From Omphalotus guepiniiformis (taxonomy: Eukaryota > Basidiomycota > Agaricomycetes > Agaricales > Omphalotaceae): 64,000 bases of DNA. Position 1 is the stretch's first letter; every line of letters starts with the position of its first letter. The position numbers and the translations under genes were made by a program. The notes below the pieces were generated by a model. It made no database searches. It had not been told where the DNA came from and worked only from the letters and a program-made list of their open reading frames with translations. Positions 10,901-21,310 of this stretch are shown here, one piece after another. The DNA is taken from NCBI GenBank assembly GCA_028554645.1, contig JAQOOI010000022.1, forward strand, positions 1,054,001 through 1,118,000. The letters run 5' to 3'.

Positions 10901-12473
10901 GTGGAAAATCTAGAGTTTTCGTATATGGAACGCAAGATCTACGATTCCATCTTCGACTCTGCCAAGCGCAAGTTTGACCAGCTCTACGCTAGAGGAATCG
11001 CCAGTAAGAACTACAGCCACATCCTGGCGATGATCATGAAGTACGCATATACCCAATCTCACCCTTCATTCGCTCACCAAATTCTCTACTAGACTTCGAC
11101 GCGCAGTGCTACACCCGAACCTCGTTCTCTCCGAGAGCGACGAGCGCGCGTTATCACCCGCAGGGGACGGTACAATCGACGTCAACACGATGATCAAAAG
11201 CTTTGCAGAGGACGAGGAAAAGTCCAGTGTATTCGCAGAGACTGTGCTTGCTAATATCGAGGAGTCGGAGTCGGGTGAATGCCCGATCTGCTTGGATATT
11301 ATGGACACCGCGATGATAGTGCCGGAATGTATGCATCGATGGTGAGGCGGTTCTTTTTCATTGTACTTGTTATTAACGGCTTCTGTGAACAGTTGTAAGG
11401 ATTGCATTACGACGTATATTACAACATGTACTGTTAAGGGAGAGGAAGCGAAATGTCCTTCATGTTCTCGGGGTCCTGTCAAGGTATTCTTCTACACTAT
11501 CATCAGGGTTTCAGGAAGGTAACGAAGCGACTCTGTCAAGCAAAACGAACTAATTGAAGTCGTTCGGGCACCGCCCAGCTCCCAAAATTCTCAGCCGGAT
11601 GTCATACTCCGACGGAACGACTTTCAGTCATCGACGAAGCTGACTGCTCTCATTGAAAATCTCCGTGAGGAAGCATACATTCGTACTCCTTCCGAGCAGA
11701 GAAGTTTTTCTAACAGTTGTTTCTCTAGATCAATTACGCGAACAAGACACACGGTTCCGTGCTGTGGTGTTTTCGCAATTTACTAGCTTCTTGGATCTGA
11801 TTGAGACTGCGTTGGAACGAGAGCGGTTTGATCACTACCGGTACGATGGATCGATGGACATCAAGAAGCGTCATGGGGTTGTTACGGAGTTCAAGTTACC
11901 GTCGAGGAAACCAAAGATACTCTGTGTTAGTTTGAAAGCAGGAGGAGTCGGATTGAATGTGAGCGGCCCTCTCCGAGCTCAGTTGAATGGGATCCATGTT
12001 GCTGACGTTGCGACGTACTGTTTAATTAGTTGACTGCGGCAAATCACGTCTTCATGGTACGTAGGATCTGTCAAGATTGAAGATACCATCATGATCTTGA
12101 GCTCTTCGAAAATTTGTTTTTTGATAGATGGACTGTTGGTGGAATGCAGCCACAGAAAACCAAGGTACGATAGTTGAATTGTAAAGATAGCGATTGTCGT
12201 TGACACTGCGTAGCTATTGACCGCGTACACCGCCTCGGACAGGAAAAGACAGTATACGTCAAACATTTTATTGTAAGCGTGCTTCTCTCCTCCCGCTCAT
12301 ATAGTGACCAACCCGCGATGCAGGTATCCAACACGATCGAAGGACGTATTCTCCAGATTCAGAAGCGCAAGACGGCATTGATCAAGGAAGCGTTCCGGGG
12401 AAGCAGTGCTGGGAAGGACGGAGGAGACCCGGAGAGTATTGAGAATCTAAAGATTATGTTTGGGGAAATGTGA
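7913..12473 (+). CDS. RAD5: DNA repair helicase/ubiquitin ligase RAD5 (SNF2 ATPase with HIRAN and RING)
   Basis: RAD5 polyubiquitinates PCNA and remodels stalled forks in error-free damage tolerance. The acidic, disordered N-terminus (DSDDEGD, DSDDED) leads to a HIRAN domain (about 8385-9000) that begins FPVYIGELLIPNAWSTISGSGY. The SNF2 ATPase follows: motif I GGILADEMGMGKT assembled over microexons, then VVVAPTALINQW, the DEAH box in WLRVVLDEAHSCKSRTSKTAKA, and WAVTGTPIVNKLEDLYSLL. A C3HC4 RING (ECPICLDIMDTAMIVPECMH...CPSC) is inserted at 11270-11480. The C-terminal helicase lobe has FSQFTSFLDLIE, LKAGGVGLN, LTAANHVFMMDCWWNAATENQ and IDRVHRLGQ. The domain order is diagnostic of RAD5/HLTF. 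It has well over ten introns and ends 90 bp from the convergent Zn2Cys6 gene. Confidence 0.96.
9747..9751 (+). other. RAD5: 5-nt microexon of RAD5
   Basis: The bases agatg are flanked by a tttag acceptor and a gtaacg donor. Joined to the exon ending gc at 9692, they read A-D plus the first base of the next codon. Together with the 3-nt exon downstream they restore ADEM of the SNF2 motif I lead-in. Confidence 0.75.
9822..9824 (+). other. RAD5: 3-nt microexon of RAD5
   Basis: The bases aaa are flanked by a tatag acceptor and a strong gtacgt donor. They complete GAA and start ATG when joined to the 5-nt exon and to the exon at 9871, giving exactly A-D-E-M-G-M-G-K-T. Leaving them out keeps the frame but gives A-D-V-G-M-G-K-T, one residue short of the family motif. 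Confidence 0.7.
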
Positions 12474-12562
12474 ATGGCTTGCATAAATAGTATCTCATAG
12501 CGTATATACACAGTAATTACAGACAACATACAAGACACATGAAAACAGAGAACAAGAATATC

Positions 12563-13325
12563 CTAAACTAAAGCCTCTCCGACAGTAAAGTGAACATGAT
12601 CGCCCTCACCGAGAGTGAGCCTGACTGGCAGTCTCGGGTCGATACGAACTGGGGCGCTGTTGCCTACGAAGAAATCGCCACGACTAAAATTGCGAGTGAT
12701 AGCAGCGGCCTCTTCCTCTGTAAGATTGCGAGGACGCTTGCTGGGACGGAATGAAGAGGAAGAAGCGCCAGTGAACTGGCCATTGTAGTCGTAGTATTGT
12801 GTGTGATTCAAGTTGGGGGTCGCTGCGTACATGGGAGGTGCAAACGACGGCACTGCGGAGTGTGAGAAAAAAAAGAGGAAGGAAAAGAGATGGTTGATAC
12901 GCACCTGAATGAGATGAATGCTCTTGTTGTTGTTGAGCATCAGGATCTGGATAGGCACACGATGCACCTAGGCCGCGCTTGAGACAGCTCTGATAGAGAA
13001 AGAGATGGTTTCGAAGGACGAACGATGGGCGAGAAGGAGAGAGACGAACCTGGCAAGGTAGAACTTCACTACATCTAGTCTTGCCGGTATGACATGCGAC
13101 ACACGCACGACGAACAGACGGAGCTTTGGCTATTTAGAAACAGTTAAAAATGAGAAAAGAGGACGTAGAAGAGGACGAACGTTTTCTTGTTGACTCTGCA
13201 GGAGCAGAAGAAGCAGCAGAAGACTGCTGTTGCTGGACGATTTGAGAATCTTGAGCAAGCTGCTGCTGAAGATGCTGGTCGATGGAGTTGTCCTGAACAG
13301 ACTCGTCGGATGGCAGCGCTGACAT
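12563..13325 (-). CDS. Short Zn(2)-Cys(6) binuclear cluster protein
   Basis: The first exon (13325 to about 13180) encodes a Gln/Ser-rich N-terminus. The next exon encodes VRRACVACHTGKTRCSEVLPCQ, and the third continues SCLKRGLGASCAYPD, completing the six-cysteine cluster of Gal4-type DNA-binding domains. A Gln/His stretch follows, then a C-terminal exon with an RPSKRPRNLTEEEAAAI segment, ending GDHVHFTVGEALV. The product is roughly 190 residues. The usual middle-homology (fungal transcription factor) domain is absent, so it is an unusually short regulator whose target is unknown. It is divergent from the bHLH gene, with 154 bp between starts, which suggests co-regulation. Confidence 0.78.
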
Positions 13326-13405
13326 ATTCTGGCACCGTAGGCGGAGCGGAGGTGACCGTGTTGGCGGTGGACAAGTCCGAAACAGGCCCGTCGTCCCCCC
13401 AGCTC

Positions 13406-13436
13406 ACCGGCAATTATATGCGCCGGTTATGCCGGT
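13406..13436. promoter_or_regulatory. CGG-type inverted plus direct repeat, candidate Zn2Cys6 operator
   Basis: ACCGGC at 13406-13411 and GCCGGT at 13422-13427 form a perfect 6-bp inverted repeat with a 10-bp AT-rich spacer. GCCGGT recurs at 13431-13436, a direct copy with 9-bp periodicity. Binuclear cluster proteins bind paired CGG triplets, and the site lies in the promoter shared by the Zn2Cys6 gene and the bHLH gene. A TTTAAATA TATA-like element follows it, about 40 bp before the bHLH ATG. Function is inferred. Confidence 0.5.
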
Positions 13437-13479
13437 CACACTTTAAATAATCCCCTCTCCTCCTCCGCCTGATTCACAA

Positions 13480-14250
13480 ATGTCCTCCGTCTACCCCGAC
13501 TTTCACTTCACCTTCGACCCTTCTCTCTCAAATATCTTCCCAAATACTCCTCAGCTTCCCTCTTCTGCCGACCTTTTTGACCCCGCAGAGACTGCTGATC
13601 TCTTCAATTTCCTCAATGGCTTCGAGAACAACTCTTGGGACTCGGATCCGTTGCCATTCAACACCACCACCACCACCACCCCTCGCCACCAGGTCCATTC
13701 TGTAGCTCCGTATTCAAATCCCCATCTTGACTCTGCTCCGGAGTCTTCTTCGAGACCCAGGAGGTCTACTCGCGCTGCTGCTAGGCCTTCTTCATCTCGG
13801 AGTATAAGCAAAGCTTCTTCCAGCAGCACTTCAGACTCTTCTTCCGTTACTCCTCCTGCCCAATTCTCTCGTCTAGAAATAGACGATCCCCCTTCGACGC
13901 GCTCTGCTATCACCGCTGCTGCCACTGCCCGTGCAAAACCCCTCCTGTCTTCACCGCAAAAGCGTCTCAATCACATCATGTCCGAGCAGAAACGACGGAA
14001 TGCTATCCGAGATGGATACGCACAGCTCATCGCCCTGCTCGCCCCCGCAGGTTCTGCACCGGGTATCGGCATGCCCACGAGAGGCAGACCAAAAGGAAGT
14101 GGCAGTCGCGGAAAGGGGGCTAGTAAGGGCAAGAGCGGTGTCCTGTTCCGTGCTGTGGAGTACTGTCGCTGGCTGGAAGAAGGCAGGGACGCGCTTAGAA
14201 AGGAGGTCTTGCGTCTCGAAGGTGCAGCGGGCATATCTCGTTCATCATAG
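13480..14250 (+). CDS. Basic helix-loop-helix transcription factor with long basic loop
   Basis: This is a single-exon protein of 256 residues. The N-terminal 155 residues are Ser/Thr/Pro-rich and acidic near the start, probably an activation region, with a (CAC)n-encoded threonine run. The bHLH begins near residue 160 with KRLNHIMSEQKRRNAIRDGY; H, E and R sit at the positions that contact E-boxes. Helix 2 (GVLFRAVEYCRWLEE) starts near residue 219. The loop between the helices is about 30 residues, very basic, and includes TRGRPKGSG at 200-208, close to an AT-hook core. The binding site is probably CANNTG; CACGTG sites occur in two other promoters of this window. No target is known. Confidence 0.88.
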   Translation: MSSVYPDFHFTFDPSLSNIFPNTPQLPSSADLFDPAETADLFNFLNGFENNSWDSDPLPFNTTTTTTPRHQVHSVAPYSNPHLDSAPESSSRPRRSTRAAARPSSSRSISKASSSSTSDSSSVTPPAQFSRLEIDDPPSTRSAITAAATARAKPLLSSPQKRLNHIMSEQKRRNAIRDGYAQLIALLAPAGSAPGIGMPTRGRPKGSGSRGKGASKGKSGVLFRAVEYCRWLEEGRDALRKEVLRLEGAAGISRSS

Positions 14251-14479
14251 CCATGTCCCCCATCACGAAGTGTGTGTATCATCTCTCGCTCTTGTTGCTT
14301 GTAACGATAAGTTGATCTTTTAATCCAGTTACGAACTACTGACTTTTTTTGAAAGAAAAACGTTACCATCCATCTGTTGTTATACCACTAAATTAAGATG
14401 TCTGTTGTACTTTACTACTACTTTACGGATCACCTGCTCGGAATAATGTAGTGACGGCTCTTTTGATGAATTCACTCAA

Positions 14480-15427
14480 ATGCCACCACCACCTGATCGC
14501 GATGAACAACTCTTGAACTGGCCGTATCCAAAGTTCGATCTCAAAGTTGAAGATATCGCCCATCCAGGCGCTGTGCTCTTCTTCCAACACATCAATAATC
14601 CCATCGCAACATTCAGGCAGGCGGTTGCGCATAGCTTTAAATCGCTCTATGCGATCCTCGATAATGCACCTACAAAGTCAGTCCGTATAGCCCCTTTATC
14701 CAGCTGCATCATGATCTAATCTGGTCTTCGCAGTGTACAACGCATAACCCTAGTCCTTCGCCCGATGGACGGTGTAGCATACACACACGGTTCAGACACC
14801 GAGAAGGAGATCCATCTTTCACTGGATCACCTCCACAACTGCCGGACCCGAGCAAAGCAAGAGATCATGGGTGTCCTAACACACGAGGTCGTGCATTGCT
14901 ATCAATACAACGCCAAAGGTACTTGCCCCGGTGGGTTGATTGAAGGTATCGCAGGTAAGCGTGGTGCATTAGTTTGCGTGAATCTGAATTTCCTTTTTCT
15001 CCCATGTTTCTCTTGTAAATCATTGATTTTCTCATGATCGTCCCACTGACAACATGACGGCCATCGCCATCGCACATATGTACTGATCATCTTCTCTTAG
15101 ATTTTGTCCGCATGCATGCTAAGCTCTCGCCACCGCATTGGAGACAATTCGGCGGGGATCGGTGGGACGCGGGGTATGAGAAAACGGCGTATTTTCTTGA
15201 TTGGATAGAGCAGCAGTACAGTCACGGCAGCAAAAGCAAAAATAATAGGTATGCTACGAGTTGCGACGCATTCAAGTGATCTATGATGACAGCTACGTAG
15301 GAGTATCGTCCGGACGCTCAACCAGCGTATGAAGGACGCCGAGTACGAGGAAAGCATTTTTGAGGAGCTTACAGGAGAGAACGTCCGTGTACTTTGGGAG
15401 GTTTATTGCGGCCACTTGAATGGGTAG
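14480..15427 (+). CDS. Plant basic secretory protein (BSP)-type zinc metallopeptidase, apparently cytosolic
   Basis: The protein matches the family called peptidase of plants and bacteria (BSP). The order is FKSLYAILDNAPT, ITLVLRPMDGVAYTHG, EIHLSLDHL, then GVLTHEVVHCYQYNAKGTCPGGLIEGIADFVR, which holds the HExxH zinc motif (HEVVH) and the downstream glycine/glutamate segment. WRQFGGDRWDAGYEKTAYFLDWIE is also typical. There are about four short introns. The start at 14480 gives MPPPPDRDEQLLNWPYPKFDL with no signal peptide, unlike the secreted plant members, so the protein probably acts inside the cell. The ORF ends in WEVYCGHLNG. Confidence 0.85.
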
Positions 15428-16524
15428 TCGACTGATTACTTACTGTCGTCGGTATCAGCATAACCATCAACACCTACATATCAGTTCACGGTACGCATAT
15501 ATTCCCTGTTGCGATACCACTGCATGCTGTTGAATGATCAATGTCAATTACAATCATTTATTCGTGTCCCAGCTCAGTACGGCGACCAAGCTGACTCACC
15601 GTGGAGACTGTAAATATGTAGCATTCCGGCCACCTACTGAAGTACTGACGTGCCAACCAATATAGAAACATATATGCGTATTGCCTCAGGTCCCTTAAGA
15701 AGTCCGCCCTCCTCCGCGCCTCCTCCGTTAGCCGTAGGCCGTTCAGCCGTCCGATACCCCAGCCCGCCGACCATGATTCCATCCCGACCGACCGACCGAC
15801 CCCGCTCCCGTAAGTATCTCCTTCCGATTTTAAATGTTTTAATCCCCTATATCCCCGCCCGGCTCCCGGTGCTGCAGTTGTATAACTTGTACCCACCCCT
15901 CTGAACACTATCGTCATTGCATCCCTCGAATGTTCAGGGTCGTATAAAAAGGAGAACTTGTCGAGTGGTCTCTGGAGTACTTACACGCAGTAAGTATTCT
16001 TAGTTGACACATTCCGTAATGATTTTAGTGATACTTATCCGTCATCCGGGTGTTCGAACAAGTCAAATATCCGATCCGGGTGTGCATGCTTTGAGTTGAA
16101 CTGGGGAACGGCCGTAAGGTGTTGACGAAAGTAATTCGTGAAATCTCGACCTTTCCAAGCCTGTGGAAAGAGTTCTCTAAACGGATAAGAAACCCTTAAC
16201 CTGGAACGACAGAAATCGATTACTTAATAAGAATAAGTAAAAGTAACGGAGTACAGTAGGTATTCCTGGAACGCTTTTACAGCTGGATACACAGCTACAG
16301 TAAACAGAGCAGAAAAAAGAAAAGAAAAAACACAACAACAAAAAGAAAAATATATATCCAGACAGCGACGAAAAGAAAAGGAAGACGAAGAGATAATTGA
16401 AAGCGATGATACTGACACAAATACAATGATCCAGAACCATTAGCAAAAGCACCGAACAGATCGTACGTGTTTAGAAGAACACTGAGAGACGAGAAACAAA
16501 GAGAAGAGAATGCGTCTGCCCATA
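15428..16524. other. Intergenic 1.1 kb with an orphan TATA box
   Basis: No conserved gene was recognised. A strong TATAAAAA lies at 15943-15950 on the plus strand, followed by a GTAAGT-like site near 15990. A minus-strand 119-codon ORF (15558-15917) has no recognisable motif. The 10-mer ATCCGGGTGT is repeated at 16043 and 16074. The right end holds the 3' flank of FCP1. A short non-coding or small-protein transcript is possible but unproven. Confidence 0.4.
15943..15950 (+). promoter_or_regulatory. Orphan TATA box (TATAAAAA)
   Basis: This is a consensus TATA element in a region without a recognised plus-strand gene. About 40 bp downstream is cgcag followed by taagtatt, which looks like an early donor. 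It may drive an unannotated transcript converging on FCP1. Confidence 0.3.
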
Positions 16525-19500
16525 CTATCCCCACTCTTCTTCCAATTCTTGGGCCAAGAAGTCCTCTTCAGTTTCTTCCTCTTCATCCTCATCCTCGTCC
16601 TCATTGTCTACGCTGTTCTCATTCGTGGGACTGCCTACACCGGAAGAGGCTTTTCCAGGACTGCCCCTATCACTCTTCTCGCTGTGACCATCTTCGCTTC
16701 TCTCCTGAATCGTAGATTCTTCTCCAGACCGCAAATCATCCGCGTTGATGGCAACCTTGAGTTTGGAAAATCCGGTTCTATCAGCGGCGAGCTTTTTCCG
16801 TTTAGACAGAGGTGAACGTAAAACATCAGGGTCCTTTCCATTTATTCCACTCTCCGAAGGAGTCAAACTACGTAGACGCTTCCGTTTGTTCTTTGGAGTA
16901 TTGTTGACACTGCTGAAATAGAGCAAGACAGACACCAGATACCGTTAAGACACCTTACTGTTACACCGGAGATTAAAGAGATGAGGAATCACCTGATAAC
17001 ACTATTCGACTCGTCTGTCCATTCATCCTCGGACACATTCCCACTGCGCATCCCGCTTTTGTCACTTGTCTCTTCATCATCATCGCTCTCCATCATTGCA
17101 GCGTCTACCTCATCATTGATGTCGTCCCAATTTATTTGATTAGCTTGAAATCCGCTGGTTCCTAAAGAAACACCTCCACCAACGGCGTTGGTTTCCAGCT
17201 CCCAATCCTCATCGTCATCCAGATCGATGTCCGAGGAAGTCTGGTGAAGACTTAGTGTTGGACTCGTGCTCGGACCCGCAATGGGTGGATCGTCTAACAA
17301 ATACGGTGTTTCATCCTGACGCTTCCAGAGAGCTATAGAGTCGGTGAACCATGCCACCCAGACGATCTTAATATTACCGCGTCTGCGCGCCATATCGACC
17401 TTCACTGTTCCACGCTGGAAAAGCAACACATTAAGTGTTGGTGGTTGATTGGAAAATAGCAGCAACTGACCTTGGCAGCTACCACATGCGTGATGTCTGA
17501 CGTCAACTCTGTAGAACACTGAGCACCAAACATTACTGCCACCCTCCATATCTCTGTGCTCTCTGGCCGTGTGTCAAGAGGTATGACACTTGAGAATAGT
17601 AAGTGGACGCCTTTCAACACGTCGGATCGAATGCTTGGTATTATGCGCTATCAGGCATAGATCGCTGTGAGACCAGGCGCGACAAGCAGAGTTAATCTAC
17701 ACTTACAGTAACGTCATGCACTGGCTTCTCTGGTCCATGCTTTCTTGCCGAGATGGACTTCTTTCGGTGGGGATGTGAATGCGATGGAGATGGGACCTTC
17801 GTTGAACGCGTGTCGTATTCAGCAAAGAATTTCTGGTGAATCTCATCTAATATCTAAAGAAGACTTAGATTTGGAGGACATTTGGCATGAAAATGAACGA
17901 ACCTTGTTGACACGAAGCAACTCCGTGTCATCATTCTTCAATAAGGCTTTACGTGGTGTCTTTTCGGCCTTGGAAGGTGTCGTTGCGTTTGCTCCCTCCT
18001 GACCTGAGCTTCCTGCGACCACTGATTGCTGAGCTTTAGGATCAGGCAGTGGATTCGGTGTAGGTGAGCGACCATCAGGAACAGTTTCTTCCTCTAAGAG
18101 CTCTTCCTGTCTCTTAGCTAGAGGTCGCTCTTTCATTTGTGCATCGAGGGTTTCGGAATTTTTAGACAACATCTCTTTCGCTTCTATTTCTGAGCGCTCA
18201 ACTTCTTCCGGAGATGGTGGTTGAGTAGGAACGAGGGCAGCGGGGGAGGTATCGTTTGACTCGGCCGGTGAAGGTGGGGGTGTGGATACCGTTAATGGTT
18301 CGACCTTGGGGAGGAATGTAGAGTTAATGTCGCCAATACCGACAAAGAAGTCATCTATTAAAAGTGTGTGTTAGTATAAACGACTTAAGCGTTACTGTGG
18401 CCTAGGCGTACAAGGTATCACTTTTATGAGATTGGGACTCCATTCCCAAACATCTGCTCTGTCGTCAATGATGACAACCATCGACGTGTCGCAGGGGAAA
18501 AGCCTTTGAAGACTCTTTTGCGTGAGACCTGGAGATGTTGAGTGAGTGTTATCACAAGGTCATTGGACTGAGAGCTTACTCCCGCTCTCATCTCGACTGA
18601 GTAGCCGCCCTCCGAAAGCTTTCCCTTCCGGATCTATAGCAGCGCAAACCTCCTCCGCGTATGCACGAGTTCCCATGGTATATACGTGCATTTCATATTT
18701 GGTCGAGACGTCTTCGAGGAACTCTTTCCAACCGGGCCTAGCAAAAGTAGAATTAGATAGACACAATCAAATAGTGACACGAAATCCACCTTGGTTTGAT
18801 GTAATAGATACACCCATCGTTTTCCACACCTTTATTCGCAGCGGTCGGTGCTCTTCCCTTTCCACGCGAAGACGATCCCAAGGTCTCAGGACCTAGTCTG
18901 AACTTTTTGACGTCCTTGAGTGCCTCCCAATTGGGATTGCACTGGTCTTCAGGATCGTCAGGATCCGTCAAGCCTTTCTGTGCGTGCCTTGCCTCCCAAC
19001 TTTCGCCTTCCGATATCCATTCGCCAACCGTTGGGTCAACCGTAGCATGGACAATCGTTTGATCGAGGTCGACAATCAGGGATAGTTTCCTATCTTTCAG
19101 TAATCGTTGCGCAGTCTCGCGTTCGATGCGCTGAGCCTCTTCGAGAGAAACAGTAGGCCCGTTGGCTGAGTGCGTCATTTGAATGGACGCCCGAGAGGCA
19201 TCGGAGAACCCTATATAGTCAGAACTAGGTCCGCGTTTAAGTAAGGAGCATCTTGAAGTACGTAGAACGACATACTTTGTCATGTCCTTACCGCAGAGGA
19301 CACATAGTCCACCAATTTGCATGCCATGTTTGCATGGTTCAAGGACAACTGCTACGGGCTTTTCCCTCGCCCGCCGTTCAGAAATGACATCTCCGGCCTT
19401 GAAGTTCCATGATTCCAACGTGCCTTCGACAGCAGAATCCCATGTACCGAAACGGGTTTCGGGTTGAGACCCGAGAGGAAAGTAGACAAATGAATAGCTG

Positions 19501-19640
19501 AGAAGTCGTGTCCCGCGCTCGATGACAGATGATACGTTGGCGTCAATTGAAGAAATCTTTATTGGATATGGAAAAGAGGGCGGCAGGAAAAGTTCTGAAG
19601 GACTAGGTTCCATTGCGAGCACAGAACCTTGTGGCTGCAC
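16525..19640 (-). CDS. FCP1: RNA polymerase II CTD phosphatase FCP1
   Basis: FCP1 removes phosphates from the C-terminal domain of Rpb1, recycling RNA polymerase II. The HAD-type catalytic motif LSLIVDLDQTIVHATVDP (DxDxT with both aspartates) lies near 19070. The FCPH domain continues with YYIKPR, GWKEFLEDVSTKYEMHVYTMGTRAYAEEV and MVVIIDDRADVW, interrupted by introns. A disordered Ser/Pro segment follows, then a BRCT domain (about 17350-17620; HLLFSSVIPLD, ITHVVAAK, IKIVWVAWFTDSIALW). The acidic tail contains DNEDEDEDEEEETEEDFL. N-terminal HGMQIGGLCVLCGKD is the FCP1-specific Cys pair. Translation may start at 19640 or at the in-frame ATG at 19613 (MEPSPSEL); I cannot decide. Confidence 0.95.
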
Positions 19641-19748
19641 GAATTATGCACGACCGTGATCGTATAGGTTCAAGTTCGGACCGGATCAGGGCTCAATTCA
19701 ATGTTCAACAAGTTTTTCATAATCCATACACAACTACTACAACTATAT

Positions 19749-20954
19749 TCAATCCATAAAAGTTTCCTCAATAATGCTTTTAGGTCCAGTACGACTCTGT
19801 ATAATCAGCTGAACGCCCGCTAGCACCGTCTCTCGTGTGCGCTCAGCATTTCCCCAAGGAATGCGCGGCGTCCAAGTTACCAGATGTACACCCCAGTGGA
19901 CTACCGTAGTGTAAAGTATCACAGACTCTGCGTCAGCTAAATTTTGCGAGTAGAATCTACAAATAGACGAAATGGATCTCGACACAATACTTCCAAGTGA
20001 TGGATGAAAGCGACGAATGAGATCCATCTCAGCACAAAATTGGCCCAAGTCAAGGCCAGGCAAGCCAGTTTTAGCCAGCTCCCAATCAACCACACTGATA
20101 CCACTGACATCGCCAGTTTCAGGATGAACAGAAACTAAAATGTTTCCTGGCCAAAAATCTCCCATTACAAACTGTACAGGCGCAATCAGCAGTGGATACC
20201 CAGGAAAACAAGTCTTCGCACCGTATCCTTGGCAGATACTATAGCTGCTGAAGTCTCTGCTGCGACCTCAGACAGCAAGTGAAGATCTGCTTTGTTGAGT
20301 TGTAGCGGTGGGTCAGACAACGCCGGTAGCGAATCTTCGCCATTGACAGTCGACACCAGCCGACCATACGTCGCCCAAGCAGATATCTGTTTCCCTTGCT
20401 CGTTCGTAGCAAACAGACTACGAACATTCCCAGAGTTCGTACTATGAAGGCGATATAAAAAATCTCCTAGACCAGACCCAATCTTTTCTGCTAGCTCAGG
20501 CGTGCATCTGTGATCCAAAATAAATTGTTTCAATGTTACTGAACTCGCCCCGCAGTCATCCATGATGATGATATTTTCGTTTTCGTCGAATAGATGTATT
20601 TCTGGTACTGAAACAAAGGAGTCTGGGGGAAGCAGTTCCTTGACATATTCAATCGCCTCGACTTCAAATTTCTAGTAACTCGGTCAGCGTTTGCACGCGA
20701 TCGCGCAAAAAACTGAATCGAATGAATACCTGACGTTCTAGTGCGAACGGGATTCTAGTTCCTGAAGAAAGCACATACGGCTTAGCATGCTTCAGGACGA
20801 GTGACGGCCGACCCTCATATGGCGAGGCTAGTTCTAAGCGACAAACAAAGTTTGCTGTTCCTCCTGATAGTGGCTGGAGCTCGTTGAATGCAAATGGAGT
20901 GTCCTGCAGGAAGCCTTTGAGATCGGAAGGGTTTGCAAGATCTTTTGTGTTCAT
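19749..20954 (-). CDS. Aminoglycoside phosphotransferase (APH)-fold kinase
   Basis: This is a small-molecule kinase of the APH/choline kinase-like superfamily. The N-lobe has LSGGTANFVCRLEL (P-loop-like) and SLVLKHAKPY, where the lysine should bind ATP. IIIMDDCG forms the hinge. The catalytic segment, MGDFWPGNILV, corresponds to the HxDxxxxN loop with G in place of H. VVDWELAKTGLPGLDLGQF holds the metal-binding Asp. The substrate is unknown; methylthioribose kinase-like and other APH clades are possible, and fungal paralogues are numerous. The ATG at 20954 is preferred; an upstream in-frame ATG at 20996 is possible. It lies 108 bp upstream of FCP1 on the same strand, so the two are probably separate tandem transcription units. 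Confidence 0.8.
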
Positions 20955-21310
20955 AGCTGATAAGATGTTCACGGTGCAAAAGAACGGGACCTGCAATACA
21001 ACAATTATACGGAAGCTTAGTGCTTCGGTACCGTTACAGAGCGATGTCTAGTAGAGTTGAGTCAAAGAATGTCAACGTATTCATATCGCTCCATCGTTCC
21101 ATGGGTTGCGGCGTTTTCCTAGGAAGAGTGCAGTGTACATTGAAAGCCCATGACGGTTGCATCATGTGCAAAACAATGTTCTGTCCCGGAAAGTGAAAAT
21201 GATATAAAATTGTCATGAGGCAAACATCACAGTACAGACATAACTGTATCAAGCTACTTCATCAACCAACACATGATAGCACAAATGAATACACAAGGTT
21301 TGAGAAGTCA
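20955..21310. other. Intergenic: EF2 3' flank and APH-kinase upstream region
   Basis: This is 355 bp between minus-strand genes. I see no ORF, RNA gene or notable repeat. Confidence 0.5.

Noticed and set aside
15558..15917. 119-codon minus-strand ORF
   Set aside because: No motif, GC-biased low-complexity start, and no promoter or splice support; it may be chance.
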